From positions 1 to 64,000 of the forward strand of contig JBCBUY010000002.1 of NCBI GenBank assembly GCA_039817885.1: a DNA stretch of 64,000 nt, read 5' to 3'. Both the position numbers and the translations under genes were made by a program. The notes below the pieces were generated by a model. The model ran no database searches. It had not been told where the DNA came from and saw only the letters and a program-made list of their open reading frames with translations. Positions 7,367 through 16,876 of this stretch are shown piece after piece. The stretch is from CALLCD01 sp039817885 (GTDB lineage: Bacteria; Pseudomonadota; Alphaproteobacteria; Caulobacterales; Hyphomonadaceae). Numbering within the stretch: position 1 is the stretch's first letter; the number at the start of each line of letters is the position of its first letter.

Positions 7367-10051
7367 ATGGCGTCACTCGACAGTTTCAAGTCAAAGTCGA
7401 TCCTTAAGGTCGGCGATAAAACCTACACATACTACTCCCTGTCCAAGGCTGCCGACAATGGTCTTGGAGATGTGTCTCGCCTCCCGGCAAGTTTGAAGGT
7501 TCTGCTCGAGAATATGTTGCGTTTTGAGGACGATAAAACGGTCACAAAAGACGATATCCTTGCCTTTAAGAAGTGGCTCGATGAGGGCGGTCAGTCGACC
7601 CAGGAAATCGCATATCGGCCGGCCCGCGTCCTGATGCAGGATTTCACCGGGGTACCAGCTGTGGTGGACCTGGCAGCGATGCGTGACGCATCAGAGAAAT
7701 TGGGCAGCGGTGCTGAGGCGATCAACCCTCAAGTGCCGGTTGATCTTGTTATTGATCATTCGGTCATGGTTGACCATTTCGCAACGCCCGACAGCTTCGC
7801 GCACAATGTTGAGCGTGAGTACGAGCGCAATGGCGAGCGTTATGAATTTCTGCGCTGGGGATCGAACGCATTTGAAAATTTCCGCGTGGTGCCGCCAGGC
7901 ACCGGCATCTGCCACCAGGTGAATCTCGAATATCTTGGCCAGACCGTCTGGACCAAGGATGAAAATGGCGAGATCGTCGCTTACCCGGACACCTGCGTCG
8001 GCACAGATAGCCATACCACCATGATCAATGGCCTGTCGGTTCTCGGTTGGGGCGTTGGCGGTATCGAGGCCGAAGCGGCCATGCTGGGCCAACCGGTCTC
8101 CATGCTTATCCCGGAAGTCATCGGTTTTGAACTGACCGGAAAAATGCCGGAAGGAGCAACCGCCACGGATCTCGTCCTGACCGTTGTGCAGATGCTTCGC
8201 GAAAAAGGCGTGGTCGGCAAATTTGTTGAGTTTTATGGCGATGGCCTGGCAAATCTGACCCTCGAGGATCAAGCAACCATATCCAATATGGGCCCGGAAT
8301 ACGGGGCCACATGCGGTTTCTTCCCGGTCGATGAGGAAACGCTGATCTATCTTCGCGACACCGGCCGTGATCCAGATCGGGTCGCGCTTGTCGAAGCCTA
8401 TGCGAAGGCACAAGGCTACTGGCGTCCAGACATGGCAGATCCTCAGTTCACAGACACTCTGACGCTCGACATCAGCACTGTTGTGCCATCGATCTCCGGT
8501 CCAAAGCGCCCTCAAGACCGTGTGCTGCTCTCTGAAGCGGATACGGCTTTCGCAGAGGCCATGCAGAAAGAGTTCTCTACTGATCCGGCCGATAAGACCG
8601 CTATTGCCGTCGATGGGGAAGACTATACCGTGACCCACGGCGACATCTTCATCGCCGCGATTACATCATGCACAAATACGTCCAATCCAAGCGTGATGCT
8701 GGCAGCCGGGTTGCTTGCTCGGAACGCCGCGGCGAAAGGATTGACCGTAAAGCCTTGGGTGAAGACGTCCCTAGCGCCGGGGTCGCAAGTTGTAACCGAC
8801 TATCTCGAGAAAGCCGACCTCCAGGATGACCTGGATGCTCTGGGCTTCAACCTGGTTGGCTATGGTTGCACGACATGTATCGGCAACTCCGGTCCGCTGC
8901 CTGAGCCGTTGGCAAAGGCCATAGCGGAAGGGGATCTCGTCTCCTGCTCCGTACTCTCGGGCAACCGAAACTTCGAAGGCCGGATCGGTCCTGACATCAA
9001 GGCCAATTATCTGGCCTCGCCTCCGCTTGTGGTTGCCTATGCGCTTGCCGGTTCGATGCACGTCAACATTACAACAGACCCGCTCGGTCAGGATCAGGAT
9101 GGCAACGACGTTTTCTTGAAAGACATCTGGCCGTCCAATGCAGAGATCCAGACAGTGATGCGCGAAGCTGTTACGCCGGAAATGTTCGCCAGCCGGTATG
9201 CTGACGTCTTTAAGGGCGATGAAGCATGGCAGGGAATAAAAGTATCGGGCGGCCAGACCTATGACTGGCCATTAGCGTCAACCTATGTTCAGAACCCGCC
9301 TTACTTTGAAGGGATGACGCTAGACGTCGAGGCTCCATCGGATGTCCATGACGCCCGTGTACTTGGCCTCCTCGGCGATTCCATCACGACGGACCACATC
9401 TCGCCAGCAGGCAATATCAAGTCCGACAGCCCGGCCGGCGAATATCTGCGTGATCACCAGGTTCCGGTCACGGAGTTCAACTCCTATGGCTCGCGGCGTG
9501 GCAACCATCAGGTGATGATGCGCGGCACGTTTGCGAACATCCGCATAAAGAATCAAATGGTTCCGGGTACGGAAGGCGGTGTAACCAAGCATCACCCGTC
9601 CGGTGAGGTCATGCCAATATATGACGCGGCCATGAAATATGCCGAGGAAGGGCGGCCATTGGTGATCTTCGCAGGTCATCTGTATGGCAACGGATCGTCG
9701 CGAGATTGGGCCGCAAAGGGTACGATCCTTCTCGGTGTAAAAGCCGTTGTTGCGGGCAGCTTTGAGCGGATCCACCGGTCCAACCTCATTGGTATGGGCG
9801 TACTACCGCTACAGTTCCAGGAAAATGAGGGCTGGGACCATTTTGGTTTCACGGGCGAAGAGGAAGTGACCATTACTGGCATCGAGTCGATCACGCCCCG
9901 CCAGGATCTGACCATCAAGGTGAGGAAGGCAGACGGCACAGAAATGGACGTTGTGACACGTGTGCGGATCGATACCGAGAACGAACTCGATTATTACCGA
10001 AATGGTGGCATCCTTCACTATGTGCTTCGCAACCTGGCTCAAGCGGCCTGA
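7367..10051 (+). CDS. acnA: Aconitate hydratase A (aconitase)
   Basis: Aconitase isomerises citrate to isocitrate through cis-aconitate in the TCA cycle, using a 4Fe-4S cluster. The 894-residue chain has the cluster cysteines at C435 (SCTNTSNPSVM) and C501/C504 (YGCTTCIGNSG). The swivel domain follows with LGLLGDSITTDHISPAGNI and GNGSSRDWAAKG. The start at 7367 (MASLDSFKSK) matches the usual N-terminus. A longer open frame to 7181 would run through the promoter and into ccmA, and I reject it. It is followed by a hairpin and a DUF1223 gene, a common alphaproteobacterial order. Confidence 0.97.
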   Translation: MASLDSFKSKSILKVGDKTYTYYSLSKAADNGLGDVSRLPASLKVLLENMLRFEDDKTVTKDDILAFKKWLDEGGQSTQEIAYRPARVLMQDFTGVPAVVDLAAMRDASEKLGSGAEAINPQVPVDLVIDHSVMVDHFATPDSFAHNVEREYERNGERYEFLRWGSNAFENFRVVPPGTGICHQVNLEYLGQTVWTKDENGEIVAYPDTCVGTDSHTTMINGLSVLGWGVGGIEAEAAMLGQPVSMLIPEVIGFELTGKMPEGATATDLVLTVVQMLREKGVVGKFVEFYGDGLANLTLEDQATISNMGPEYGATCGFFPVDEETLIYLRDTGRDPDRVALVEAYAKAQGYWRPDMADPQFTDTLTLDISTVVPSISGPKRPQDRVLLSEADTAFAEAMQKEFSTDPADKTAIAVDGEDYTVTHGDIFIAAITSCTNTSNPSVMLAAGLLARNAAAKGLTVKPWVKTSLAPGSQVVTDYLEKADLQDDLDALGFNLVGYGCTTCIGNSGPLPEPLAKAIAEGDLVSCSVLSGNRNFEGRIGPDIKANYLASPPLVVAYALAGSMHVNITTDPLGQDQDGNDVFLKDIWPSNAEIQTVMREAVTPEMFASRYADVFKGDEAWQGIKVSGGQTYDWPLASTYVQNPPYFEGMTLDVEAPSDVHDARVLGLLGDSITTDHISPAGNIKSDSPAGEYLRDHQVPVTEFNSYGSRRGNHQVMMRGTFANIRIKNQMVPGTEGGVTKHHPSGEVMPIYDAAMKYAEEGRPLVIFAGHLYGNGSSRDWAAKGTILLGVKAVVAGSFERIHRSNLIGMGVLPLQFQENEGWDHFGFTGEEEVTITGIESITPRQDLTIKVRKADGTEMDVVTRVRIDTENELDYYRNGGILHYVLRNLAQAA

Positions 10052-10074
10052 TCACCAGCTGCAAAAAGCAATAA

Positions 10075-10110
10075 CGCCAGCGTGGAAAGCATCTGGATTG
10101 CATGCTGGCG
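10075..10110 (+). terminator. Hairpin after acnA, possible terminator
   Basis: CGCCAGCGTG (10075-10084) pairs with CATGCTGGCG (10101-10110) over ten base pairs, including one G-U pair, around a 16-base loop. Only a weak T-containing stretch follows (GCAATATTCC). It may end acnA transcription or protect its 3' end; it is not a canonical intrinsic terminator. Confidence 0.4.
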
Positions 10111-10179
10111 GCAATATTCCATAGTCCGCTCACATCCTAGTGATTGGAGTTTGAAAATCTCTCGGAGTACGAATCTCTT

Positions 10180-10851
10180 ATGCTGCGGGCACTGGCTGTC
10201 TTCTTGATCTTATGCGCTGCGCTGAACCCATCAGCGCGTGCTGATCCGGTATGCTTGGTGGAGTTATTTGTTTCAAAGAACTGCCCCGCTTGTCCGGCCG
10301 CCCAGCAGAATCTCGTCGAGCTCGAAGAGACCGATGGTCCGTTCATCCCTTTAATTTGGGTCGTCGACTATTGGGATTATGTCGACGGACCGGACCCAAT
10401 GGCGATTCCAGAATCGGCCAACCGCCAACGCATGTATGCTGAGGCCTTAGGCATACGGGGACCGTACACGCCTCAGCTTGTCGTAAACGGCTCGGCCCAT
10501 GTCGCCGGCAACCGTATGCAGGATGTAAAAGAACTCCTATCCGATCAACAAAGCGCAGAAACGGCCCGCGAAGATCAGATATCCCTCGAAGCCACGGCAG
10601 CAGGTATCCTGCTTGAGGGCGAAGCACCGAGTGAGCCTCTCGAAGTGTGGATTATGGCGGTCGCACCCATGGAGCGATATGGGCTGAACCAACCTAATGC
10701 GGTCACCAGCGTCGAGGGGCCATATATATGGTCCGGCGGCAGCCTCGAGGTTGATTACCAATGCGATTCCCGTTGTATCGCCGTCGTTCAAGGCGAAGAT
10801 CGTGGTCGTGTCGAAGCGGTCACCATGTTCGGTGACGACGGTCCCGCCTAG
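10180..10851 (+). CDS. Exported DUF1223 thioredoxin-like protein
   Basis: The product starts with a clear signal peptide (MLRALAVFLILCAALNPSARA). A thioredoxin-like fold follows: VELFVSKNCPACPAAQQNL, with a CPAC redox motif, then WVVDYWDYVDGPDP and YTPQLVVNG. These are hallmarks of DUF1223, which is common in alphaproteobacteria, often next to acnA, and has no settled function. The cysteine pair suggests a periplasmic redox role, but this is inference. I chose the ATG at 10180, just before the signal peptide, over an upstream TTG at 10144. Length is 223 residues. Confidence 0.85.
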   Translation: MLRALAVFLILCAALNPSARADPVCLVELFVSKNCPACPAAQQNLVELEETDGPFIPLIWVVDYWDYVDGPDPMAIPESANRQRMYAEALGIRGPYTPQLVVNGSAHVAGNRMQDVKELLSDQQSAETAREDQISLEATAAGILLEGEAPSEPLEVWIMAVAPMERYGLNQPNAVTSVEGPYIWSGGSLEVDYQCDSRCIAVVQGEDRGRVEAVTMFGDDGPA

Positions 10852-10879
10852 CGACAAGCATCAAAAAACCATGCAGCCT

Positions 10880-11929
10880 CTAGGGCGTCGGCGGATTAGG
10901 GGTCGGCTCCTGTCGGCGAAGAATGGATCGAACTTGTGGCGTAAAGTGTTGCCAGTCCACCTGATCGAGCTGAAAAGCCCATCCATTGGCCCGCGAGTTT
11001 ATGGTCTGCGCCCGTGCGGCCCCCTCGCCAGCGACAATCGCACGAAGCGTAACGAAGAAACCGTCTTCTTCTTCATAGGCGACTACGGCGATCTCAAGTC
11101 CGTCATGGGTCGTCGTGACGTGCCGGCCCACACTGCGCGTCGCTAGCGTATCTGCCGGTCTTACATCGATGGGGGTAAAGCGGCTGAGGGCCAGGGCGGG
11201 GTCCACCACCGCGCTGCGACTCACCAAAGTGTCGTTCTGATAGGGCGGGGCAAGCCGGAAGGCGCGCTCGCTGGACCCTGGCGGGCGTGTCAGATAAACG
11301 CCGCGCCCGCGCCGATCGGTGATCCGAACGGCTCCGATCGCCTCCGGCTGCATGTCGATAATATCGAGGTCGAGCCAAGTTTGCGGACGATAGAGCGGTG
11401 GCAGACTTCCCGACACGCGAAACGACTTTGTTTCATCCGGAAAGCGGGCATAGAGCCAATCGCCCTTTCGGCCCGTCACCAGGCTCGCAAGTGCGGTATT
11501 GTCACCGGTGATAATATCAATCCGCGCACCGGTTCCGCCGTCGGATGGATCACCGAGCCCAATACGATCGAGTTTGCCCGGATCGCGTGTTCGCGTCAGT
11601 CCCCATTCCATGGAGGTCAGGCCGCGTGTCAGGTCAAACAGCATGTCCGCGCGCACAGGAAACCCACCAGCCTCCTGCATCAGCCAGCGATCTTCGATCC
11701 TGTCGTCCCGCACCAATGTGTACACTTGGTCGGGCACTGTAATGCGAATGAGTTCAGCATCATTTGCGCGCCTGTTCAGACGCGGAAAAACAGTCTGGCC
11801 TTCTCTTTCCGTCAGAAGATAGTCCGAGCCTGTCGATCGGCCGGTAAAGTTACCAAGCGCAAGCACTGCAGTGATCGCACTTAAGCCGTAGACGATGTGT
11901 CGGCGTCTTGTTTCGCGCTTCTGGCTCAT
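10880..11929 (-). CDS. DUF4340 protein, last gene of a Gld-type ABC system
   Basis: This 349-residue protein has one N-terminal membrane helix (about residues 12-30, IVYGLSAITAVLALGNFTG). A long extracytoplasmic beta-rich region follows, with the block VYTLVRDDRIEDRWLMQE. This form fits DUF4340, found downstream of GldG-type ABC auxiliary proteins. Its ATG overlaps the stop of the preceding gene by four bases, so it belongs to the four-gene leftward operon. The likely role is a periplasmic part of the exporter. The substrate is unknown. Confidence 0.75.
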   Translation of the reverse strand: MSQKRETRRRHIVYGLSAITAVLALGNFTGRSTGSDYLLTEREGQTVFPRLNRRANDAELIRITVPDQVYTLVRDDRIEDRWLMQEAGGFPVRADMLFDLTRGLTSMEWGLTRTRDPGKLDRIGLGDPSDGGTGARIDIITGDNTALASLVTGRKGDWLYARFPDETKSFRVSGSLPPLYRPQTWLDLDIIDMQPEAIGAVRITDRRGRGVYLTRPPGSSERAFRLAPPYQNDTLVSRSAVVDPALALSRFTPIDVRPADTLATRSVGRHVTTTHDGLEIAVVAYEEEDGFFVTLRAIVAGEGAARAQTINSRANGWAFQLDQVDWQHFTPQVRSILRRQEPTPNPPTP

Positions 11930-13836
11930 CCAGCCGCCTGCCGTTCTCTATGCCACCACACAGCAAGCCCTAATAAAAGCACGAACACGGGCCCGAACCA
12001 AATATTGAAAAGACGAAGAACGCCTTCCAGTCGGTCAATACTGCGCCGATAGTTGCGCTCGATCTCTCGCAAGCGCGTCCGGGTTTCGATGACGGTCTGG
12101 CGCAAATCTGCAAGTTCTGCGCGCTCGACCGTCGACAGATCAGCTTCGAGGTCGCCCGAGAAAAAACCACCACTCGCACCAATGGCGCGCAGCTCTTCTA
12201 GCCGCTGCAATGAGCGGGCAAGGCGCGCTTCCAGCCGAGCCTCTTCCTCAAAGAACTCAGCCTCAGCAGCTTCCCTGAGCCGATCCACGCGCACCATGGG
12301 GCGCAAGTCAGGTGTTCGAGAGCGGAGATTGAGAAGTTCCGCACCACCGCTCAAATTGTCGATCGCGTTCAGGATGAGGTTTGCATTTCCCCCAACCGGA
12401 GCCCCAGATCTCGGATCGATATAGAAGCCGTCGTCCAGCAAGTCCGCATCGGCAATGATGATGAGTTCTGCAGGGCGACGACTGCTGACAAGATGCGGGC
12501 CGCTCCTTTCAAGACTTGGAGCAACATCTTGGACCTCGGCCGCCTCTTCGCCACCCCCGTTGCCGCTTTCGTCGGCGGTCTCCTCGCCAGGCGGTGGACC
12601 CTCTGGAAATGCTGATGGCAGTCTGCCAGACAGCCGTCCAGCAAGCACGAGTTGACCGTCTTCGGCCTCATAGGCGCGCAACACATCGCGGGGCAACATC
12701 TCGCCACTTGCATCAGCGGCATCAATGAAAGAAGGCGCTTCGTCGGTCCGAATGAGGGCGCGAAAGGTCAACCCATCCGGCGGGAAGGCTTGCAACGCAC
12801 CGGGCGCACCCAGATTGATACGCCGAGATATCGGAGCCGTGACAAGGTCATCGCGGGCCATGAGCGCGGTGGGCACACCGATAAAAAGCGGCTGCCCCTG
12901 TTCAACAATGCGGCCATTTTCCTCGACAGTCACGGGCAGGGCGTGGGGGGCATCTGCCACCGCGTTTTGCGACAGTCGGAGCCCCCAAGCTTCGCCAAGT
13001 GCGCCGAGGTCCGAACGCGCTGCGCCATCTTCCCCTACCAAACCGCTGGCAGCGGCAGCTTTTGAGGCCGGGTCTACCAGGATCAGCGCCCGGCCCTTGT
13101 CCAGGAGAAACTGATCAATGAGATAGGCCTGTTCGTCGCTGAGGTCCGTGACATGGGCCATCAGCAGAATATCGACGCGCTTGGGAAGGGAGGTGAAGTT
13201 GGAGCCTATCGTCTCAATATCATAGGATCGGGCGATTTCCTGAAGCGCAAAATAACCACCCTCGGAGCCGTTGCCTTCGAAATTTGGCAGATCGGTGAGG
13301 ATTCCAATCGTCGCCGGATCCGGATTGTCCAGCCTGGCAATAAGCCGTGTCAGGTCATATTCGAGCGTGCCTTCCCGCTCGGGGGCCAGATAGGGGATCA
13401 CAAGATCATCATCAACGGCGTTTCGCCCGACCAGGCCGAAATAAAGAGGGTCGTCACCGTCGGTCTGGACGGCCGTTATACCGTTTGACAGAGCTTCGTC
13501 TTCGGCTTCCGAAAAGGGTGTTGGATCGATTTCAACCAGCCGCAAGTTGCGCCCGGCTTCCGCCTCGAAGGACTGGAGCAGTTCTCGCACCCTCTGGGCA
13601 TATGCACGAATGGCGGGAAACTCCTGACCCACCCGGCGAGAATAGATGAAAGTCAGCTCCACCGGTTCTGCAAGATCAGTCAAGGTCTGCCGGGTACCGT
13701 CGCTCAGGGTGAATTGCTTGCCTTCGGTAAAGTCCGCGCGCCATCCCGATAGCGCCGGTTGCACAAGCGTATTGGCAAGGACAAAAATAGTGAGTGCCAG
13801 AGCGCTCGTAAGCCAGACAAAGGGTCGTTGTCCCAT
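11926..13836 (-). CDS. GldG-like ABC transporter auxiliary protein
   Basis: The 636-residue chain has a membrane helix at the N-terminus (WLTSALALTIFVLANTLVQ) and one at the extreme C-terminus (IWFGPVFVLLLGLAVWW). A large periplasmic part lies between: GKQFTLSDGTRQTLTDLAEP, then the ABC_transp_aux-like blocks TIGILTDLPNFEG, LLMAHVTDLSDEQAYLIDQF and ALILVDPASKAAA. A coiled coil of about 100 residues follows, beginning near RVDRLREAAEAEFFEEEARL. I chose the ATG at 13836 since it just follows the permease stop; the longer frame runs through the permease gene. The protein acts with the permease and ATPase upstream. Confidence 0.82.
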   Translation of the reverse strand: MGQRPFVWLTSALALTIFVLANTLVQPALSGWRADFTEGKQFTLSDGTRQTLTDLAEPVELTFIYSRRVGQEFPAIRAYAQRVRELLQSFEAEAGRNLRLVEIDPTPFSEAEDEALSNGITAVQTDGDDPLYFGLVGRNAVDDDLVIPYLAPEREGTLEYDLTRLIARLDNPDPATIGILTDLPNFEGNGSEGGYFALQEIARSYDIETIGSNFTSLPKRVDILLMAHVTDLSDEQAYLIDQFLLDKGRALILVDPASKAAAASGLVGEDGAARSDLGALGEAWGLRLSQNAVADAPHALPVTVEENGRIVEQGQPLFIGVPTALMARDDLVTAPISRRINLGAPGALQAFPPDGLTFRALIRTDEAPSFIDAADASGEMLPRDVLRAYEAEDGQLVLAGRLSGRLPSAFPEGPPPGEETADESGNGGGEEAAEVQDVAPSLERSGPHLVSSRRPAELIIIADADLLDDGFYIDPRSGAPVGGNANLILNAIDNLSGGAELLNLRSRTPDLRPMVRVDRLREAAEAEFFEEEARLEARLARSLQRLEELRAIGASGGFFSGDLEADLSTVERAELADLRQTVIETRTRLREIERNYRRSIDRLEGVLRLFNIWFGPVFVLLLGLAVWWHRERQAAG

Positions 13837-13843
13837 ATCGCCG

Positions 13844-14614
13844 CTAGTCCCGCGATCGCCCGGCCCATAGGACCGAAAGCCCGGTCCACAAGACAATAAA
13901 GCTAAGATAAAAAAGGACGGAACGGCCTTCCAAGACGCCGCGCTGCGCCGCTTCGAAATGTGACAGGAAGGACAATCGCGCCAGGCTATCGGCAGCTCGG
14001 GCCCCGACAAGATCTGCAACACCAGACAGCACAATCGGCCATCCCGCAGCGGTAAACAGAAATGCCACGAAAACAGACAATACAAAGGCCGTAACCTGGT
14101 TTCGCGACAGGGCCGACAGAGCTAGTCCCAGGGACAAATATGACCCGGCCATCAAAAGGCTCATGCCATAGGTCAGCGCAATTGCGATATTGTCTGCATC
14201 TCCGAGATAATTCACGGTGAACCACATTGGCAAAGTAAGGGCGAGCGCTGCGGCAGCGACGGTCCAGGCAGCGAGCAGTTTTCCCGTTGCGAGACCGAGC
14301 AGTCCGATCGGTAGGGACAACAGAAGCTCAGCGGTGCCGCTGGCCCGTTCGTCTGACCACAGCCGCATGGCGAGCGCCGGCATAAAGATCATGTACAGCC
14401 ACGGATGCCACAGGAAGAAGGGGCCAAGGTCAGCTCGGCCACTGCCAAAAAAATCCCCAGCCTCCCAGGTAAAAACACCTACGGCGATAAGGAACACCGC
14501 CATGAAGACATAGGCCATCGGCGTCGTGAAATAGGTTTGCAGCTCGCGCCGATACACCGCCGTCAGGCCAGTAAAGGCATTTACAGCTTCAGTTCGAACC
14601 TCCGCCAAGGTCAT
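13844..14614 (-). CDS. ABC-2 type permease (GldF-like)
   Basis: This 256-residue protein has six helices and an N-terminal ABC-2 signature: YRRELQTYFTTPMAYVFMAV, then AMRLWSDERASGTAELLLSL. This start, and the short periplasmic loops, match the GldF/NosY-like permeases that pair with GldA-type ATPases. The gene overlaps the ATPase stop by four bases and is followed within eight bases by the GldG-like gene. The intact gene order supports one functional exporter. The substrate is not known. Confidence 0.88.
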   Translation of the reverse strand: MTLAEVRTEAVNAFTGLTAVYRRELQTYFTTPMAYVFMAVFLIAVGVFTWEAGDFFGSGRADLGPFFLWHPWLYMIFMPALAMRLWSDERASGTAELLLSLPIGLLGLATGKLLAAWTVAAAALALTLPMWFTVNYLGDADNIAIALTYGMSLLMAGSYLSLGLALSALSRNQVTAFVLSVFVAFLFTAAGWPIVLSGVADLVGARAADSLARLSFLSHFEAAQRGVLEGRSVLFYLSFIVLWTGLSVLWAGRSRD

Positions 14615-15342
14615 GCCAGTGTCACCTCGGTCGACTGTGTAAGGTCCATGAACACCCGCTCAAGCCCGCCTTCGGAGACGGACGCTGCAAGGCCTTCCGG
14701 CGTATCATCGGCAAGTATGCGCCCGCGATCAGCAATAACGACGCGGGTACACATCGCAGGCACCTCTTCCAGCGTATGCGTCGTAATCAAAATCGCTTTT
14801 TCCGGTGCCATGCGTTTGATCAAGGCACGCACGGCTCGCTTCTGATTAGGGTCCAGCCCATCCGTTGGTTCATCCAGCAGAAGGACGGGTGGGTCGGTCA
14901 GAATCGCTCCAGCCAATCCCACACGCCGGCGATATCCCTTGGACAGATCCCCAATCCGTTTTCCACTGACCGCACCAATTCGCGCATCCGCCGTCACCCG
15001 CTCAATGGCCGATTCTCGAGCGCCCCGCTCCATACCTCTGGCACGGCCAATAAAGCGCAAGAATTCCGGCGGGGTCATTTCATCATATAGTGGAGCGCCT
15101 TCCGGGAGATAACCGAGATTGGCCTGTGCAGCGTGTCGGTCGTGCAAGATGGAATGGCCGGCGATAAAAGCATCGCCCTCGCTCGGGGTCAGAACGCCTG
15201 CGATCATCCGCAGAGTCGTCGATTTGCCGGCTGCATTGGGGCCAAGAAAGCCGAGCACTTCGCCTTGCTTGAGGCTCAGCGAAATATGATCCACCGCGGT
15301 GACGGCCCCAAATCGACGCACCAATCCTTTGAGCTCCAGCAT
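14611..15342 (-). CDS. ABC transporter ATP-binding protein (GldA-like)
   Basis: The ATPase has Walker A GPNAAGKST, in which the usual GPNGAGKS has Ala for the second Gly. The Q-loop region is LGYLPEGAPLYDEMTPPEFL, the signature is LSKGYRRRVGLA, and Walker B is VLLLDEPTDGLDP with the switch histidine in LITTHTLEEV. I chose the ATG at 15342 (MLELKGLVRRFG) because AGAAGG lies seven bases upstream; a longer frame to 15411 has no such support. It is the first gene of the four-gene leftward operon with the ABC-2 permease, the GldG-like protein and the DUF4340 protein. Confidence 0.9.
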   Translation of the reverse strand: MLELKGLVRRFGAVTAVDHISLSLKQGEVLGFLGPNAAGKSTTLRMIAGVLTPSEGDAFIAGHSILHDRHAAQANLGYLPEGAPLYDEMTPPEFLRFIGRARGMERGARESAIERVTADARIGAVSGKRIGDLSKGYRRRVGLAGAILTDPPVLLLDEPTDGLDPNQKRAVRALIKRMAPEKAILITTHTLEEVPAMCTRVVIADRGRILADDTPEGLAASVSEGGLERVFMDLTQSTEVTLA

Positions 15343-15704
15343 TGGAAGCCCTTCTGATTCAAGTGGGTGTGCAAGCTCTCCCATCATTGCCGCTGTAATA
15401 GCGCAGGTCACTTTTGACCAGACCGAACAATGCCGATACCGCCGGAATCAAAGGTAATTCGGCCAAAAATGATGAATTTGTAAGGGATGATGTCGGACAG
15501 CGTATATCAAGCGCCCCAGGGGGCTGGGGGGGCTGATGGGTCTGGGATGCTTGATGTTATCCGCCGCCCGACAATGATAGGATGGGTTGCGGTCGGAGCT
15601 TTTCCGGGGTCAAATCATGGCGATTTAGAGGCAATCATTAAAGTATCTACAGAAGTCGACACGATTTGTAGCTATATGATTTCATAAGGAAAAAGATTAC
15701 CAGA
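15343..15704. other. 362-bp intergenic region
   Basis: It holds the promoters for the leftward ABC operon and the rightward DUF2794 gene. An open frame of 66 codons (15487-15687, GSNHGDLEAIIK) has no recognisable product and no convincing ribosome binding site, so I do not call it. A run of seven G bases lies near 15525. Nothing else is clear. Confidence 0.4.
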
Positions 15705-16040
15705 GTGATAGACTCAACACCGCCAAAATACAAGCCGGAACCTAGGGTCGTCTTCCATCGAACAGAGCTGAACAGCATCCTGGGAACCTATGGTCATCTG
15801 ATGGCGGCTGGCGCGGCCAGAGATTATGCTATCGCCATGTTAAAGGATCGAGCCGTGTTTTCGATTTATCGCCGTGCTTCTGAGCAAGCGACCTGGACCG
15901 TTGAAAAGGTTCCCGCGCTGGCTCGCCGTCAGGGAGCCTGGGCAGTTCGGGGGTCCAATGGACAGATCTTGAAGCGCGGCCATGAGCTAGAGCTGGTTCT
16001 TAGAGCGTTCGACCGCCACAAGCTGCGTGTGGTGGGCTAA
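15705..16040 (+). CDS. DUF2794 family protein
   Basis: The 111-residue protein carries the DUF2794 pattern: RVVFHRTELNSILGTYGHLM, ARDYAIAMLKDRAVFSIYRR, VEKVPALARRQGAWAVRGSN and LELVLRAFDRHKLRVVG. The family is small, cytoplasmic and typical of alphaproteobacteria, with no known function. It starts at a GTG with AAGGA about 14 bases upstream. It faces the lipoprotein gene, and the two converge with a gap of about 30 bases. Confidence 0.82.
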   Translation: MIDSTPPKYKPEPRVVFHRTELNSILGTYGHLMAAGAARDYAIAMLKDRAVFSIYRRASEQATWTVEKVPALARRQGAWAVRGSNGQILKRGHELELVLRAFDRHKLRVVG

Positions 16041-16070
16041 GCCACTGAAAGTGGCTCAGCGCTATATTCG

Positions 16071-16580
16071 CTATTGAGGCGTCAGAGCAGCTGTTTGCTG
16101 TGTTGTGTCGGCGTCATCGGTTCCGGCGAGATCATCCAGGAAGCGCTGAACCTCGAGTGAGATCGGTTCGTCATTGATCGATATCTTGTACTGATTAATT
16201 GTTCCGGGGCTACCGACACTCCAGACCGATGCGACCGTCCGTGTGCCAGTGTCAGCGGGGAACACGTTATAGATCACGCGCAGGTTGGGGTAGCGGGTCT
16301 GCGGGAAACTGTCGAAATAGAAATGAATACGCTGGCGTTCAGGTGGCTTTTTGAATTCCAGCACGTTCTGAGAGCTTTCTACCAGAATGAATCCGCGGTC
16401 GATGTTCGAGTTGATCAGCAGTTTCTTGGTATCATTCACGTCTTTCCCCGCAAATGTGGCCTCTGGCCGGCCTGAGGGTGTCTCGTGCACGACGGGTTCA
16501 AAACTCGTTGCGCAGGCGGCCAGGCTTATGGTGACAGCGATGGCGGCTGCGACCTTTGTCATATTGGGACGGAGGGACAT
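16071..16580 (-). CDS. Putative outer-membrane lipoprotein
   Basis: The protein has a signal peptide ending in a lipobox (AVTISLAAC), so its cysteine is probably lipidated. The rest (about 137 residues) is a single globular, beta-rich domain with KPPERQRIHFYFDSFPQTRY and RVIYNVFPADTGTRTVASVW. I do not recognise the family. I chose the ATG at 16580 because AGAAGGA lies eight bases upstream; a longer frame to 16607 lacks one. The N-terminal basic stretch MSLRPNMTK precedes the hydrophobic core. Confidence 0.7.
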   Translation of the reverse strand: MSLRPNMTKVAAAIAVTISLAACATSFEPVVHETPSGRPEATFAGKDVNDTKKLLINSNIDRGFILVESSQNVLEFKKPPERQRIHFYFDSFPQTRYPNLRVIYNVFPADTGTRTVASVWSVGSPGTINQYKISINDEPISLEVQRFLDDLAGTDDADTTQQTAALTPQ

Positions 16581-16876
16581 GGGAAGAATCCTTCTTACTG
16601 AAAACACTTTTGTTTGTCGTAGGTTTTAGGTGGGAGAGGCCGGGTCCGATTGCCAATCACACCCGGTCACGCCGAGGCCGCGCTTGGTCAAGCGTAAGAG
16701 AGCGATTTGCTGGGGTCAGCGATCTACTTCGCGTCATCTTGTGTAACCGGGGAGGCACAATTGCGCATGTTTCTGCGGGCCAGCCACTCGCAATCGAGAA
16801 CTAATTGCAGAAATCGGCCGTTCTCATATTGCTCCGTTTGCGGATAAGGCGTACCCCCCCCTTCTTTCTTTGCGGG

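Noticed and set aside
11926..14085. A longer GldG-like protein of 719 residues.
   Set aside because: The extra N-terminal 83 codons overlap the permease gene in another frame, and the ATG at 13836 gives a normal membrane anchor.
15487..15687. A small 66-codon gene before DUF2794.
   Set aside because: No recognisable sequence or ribosome binding site; it is kept as intergenic DNA.
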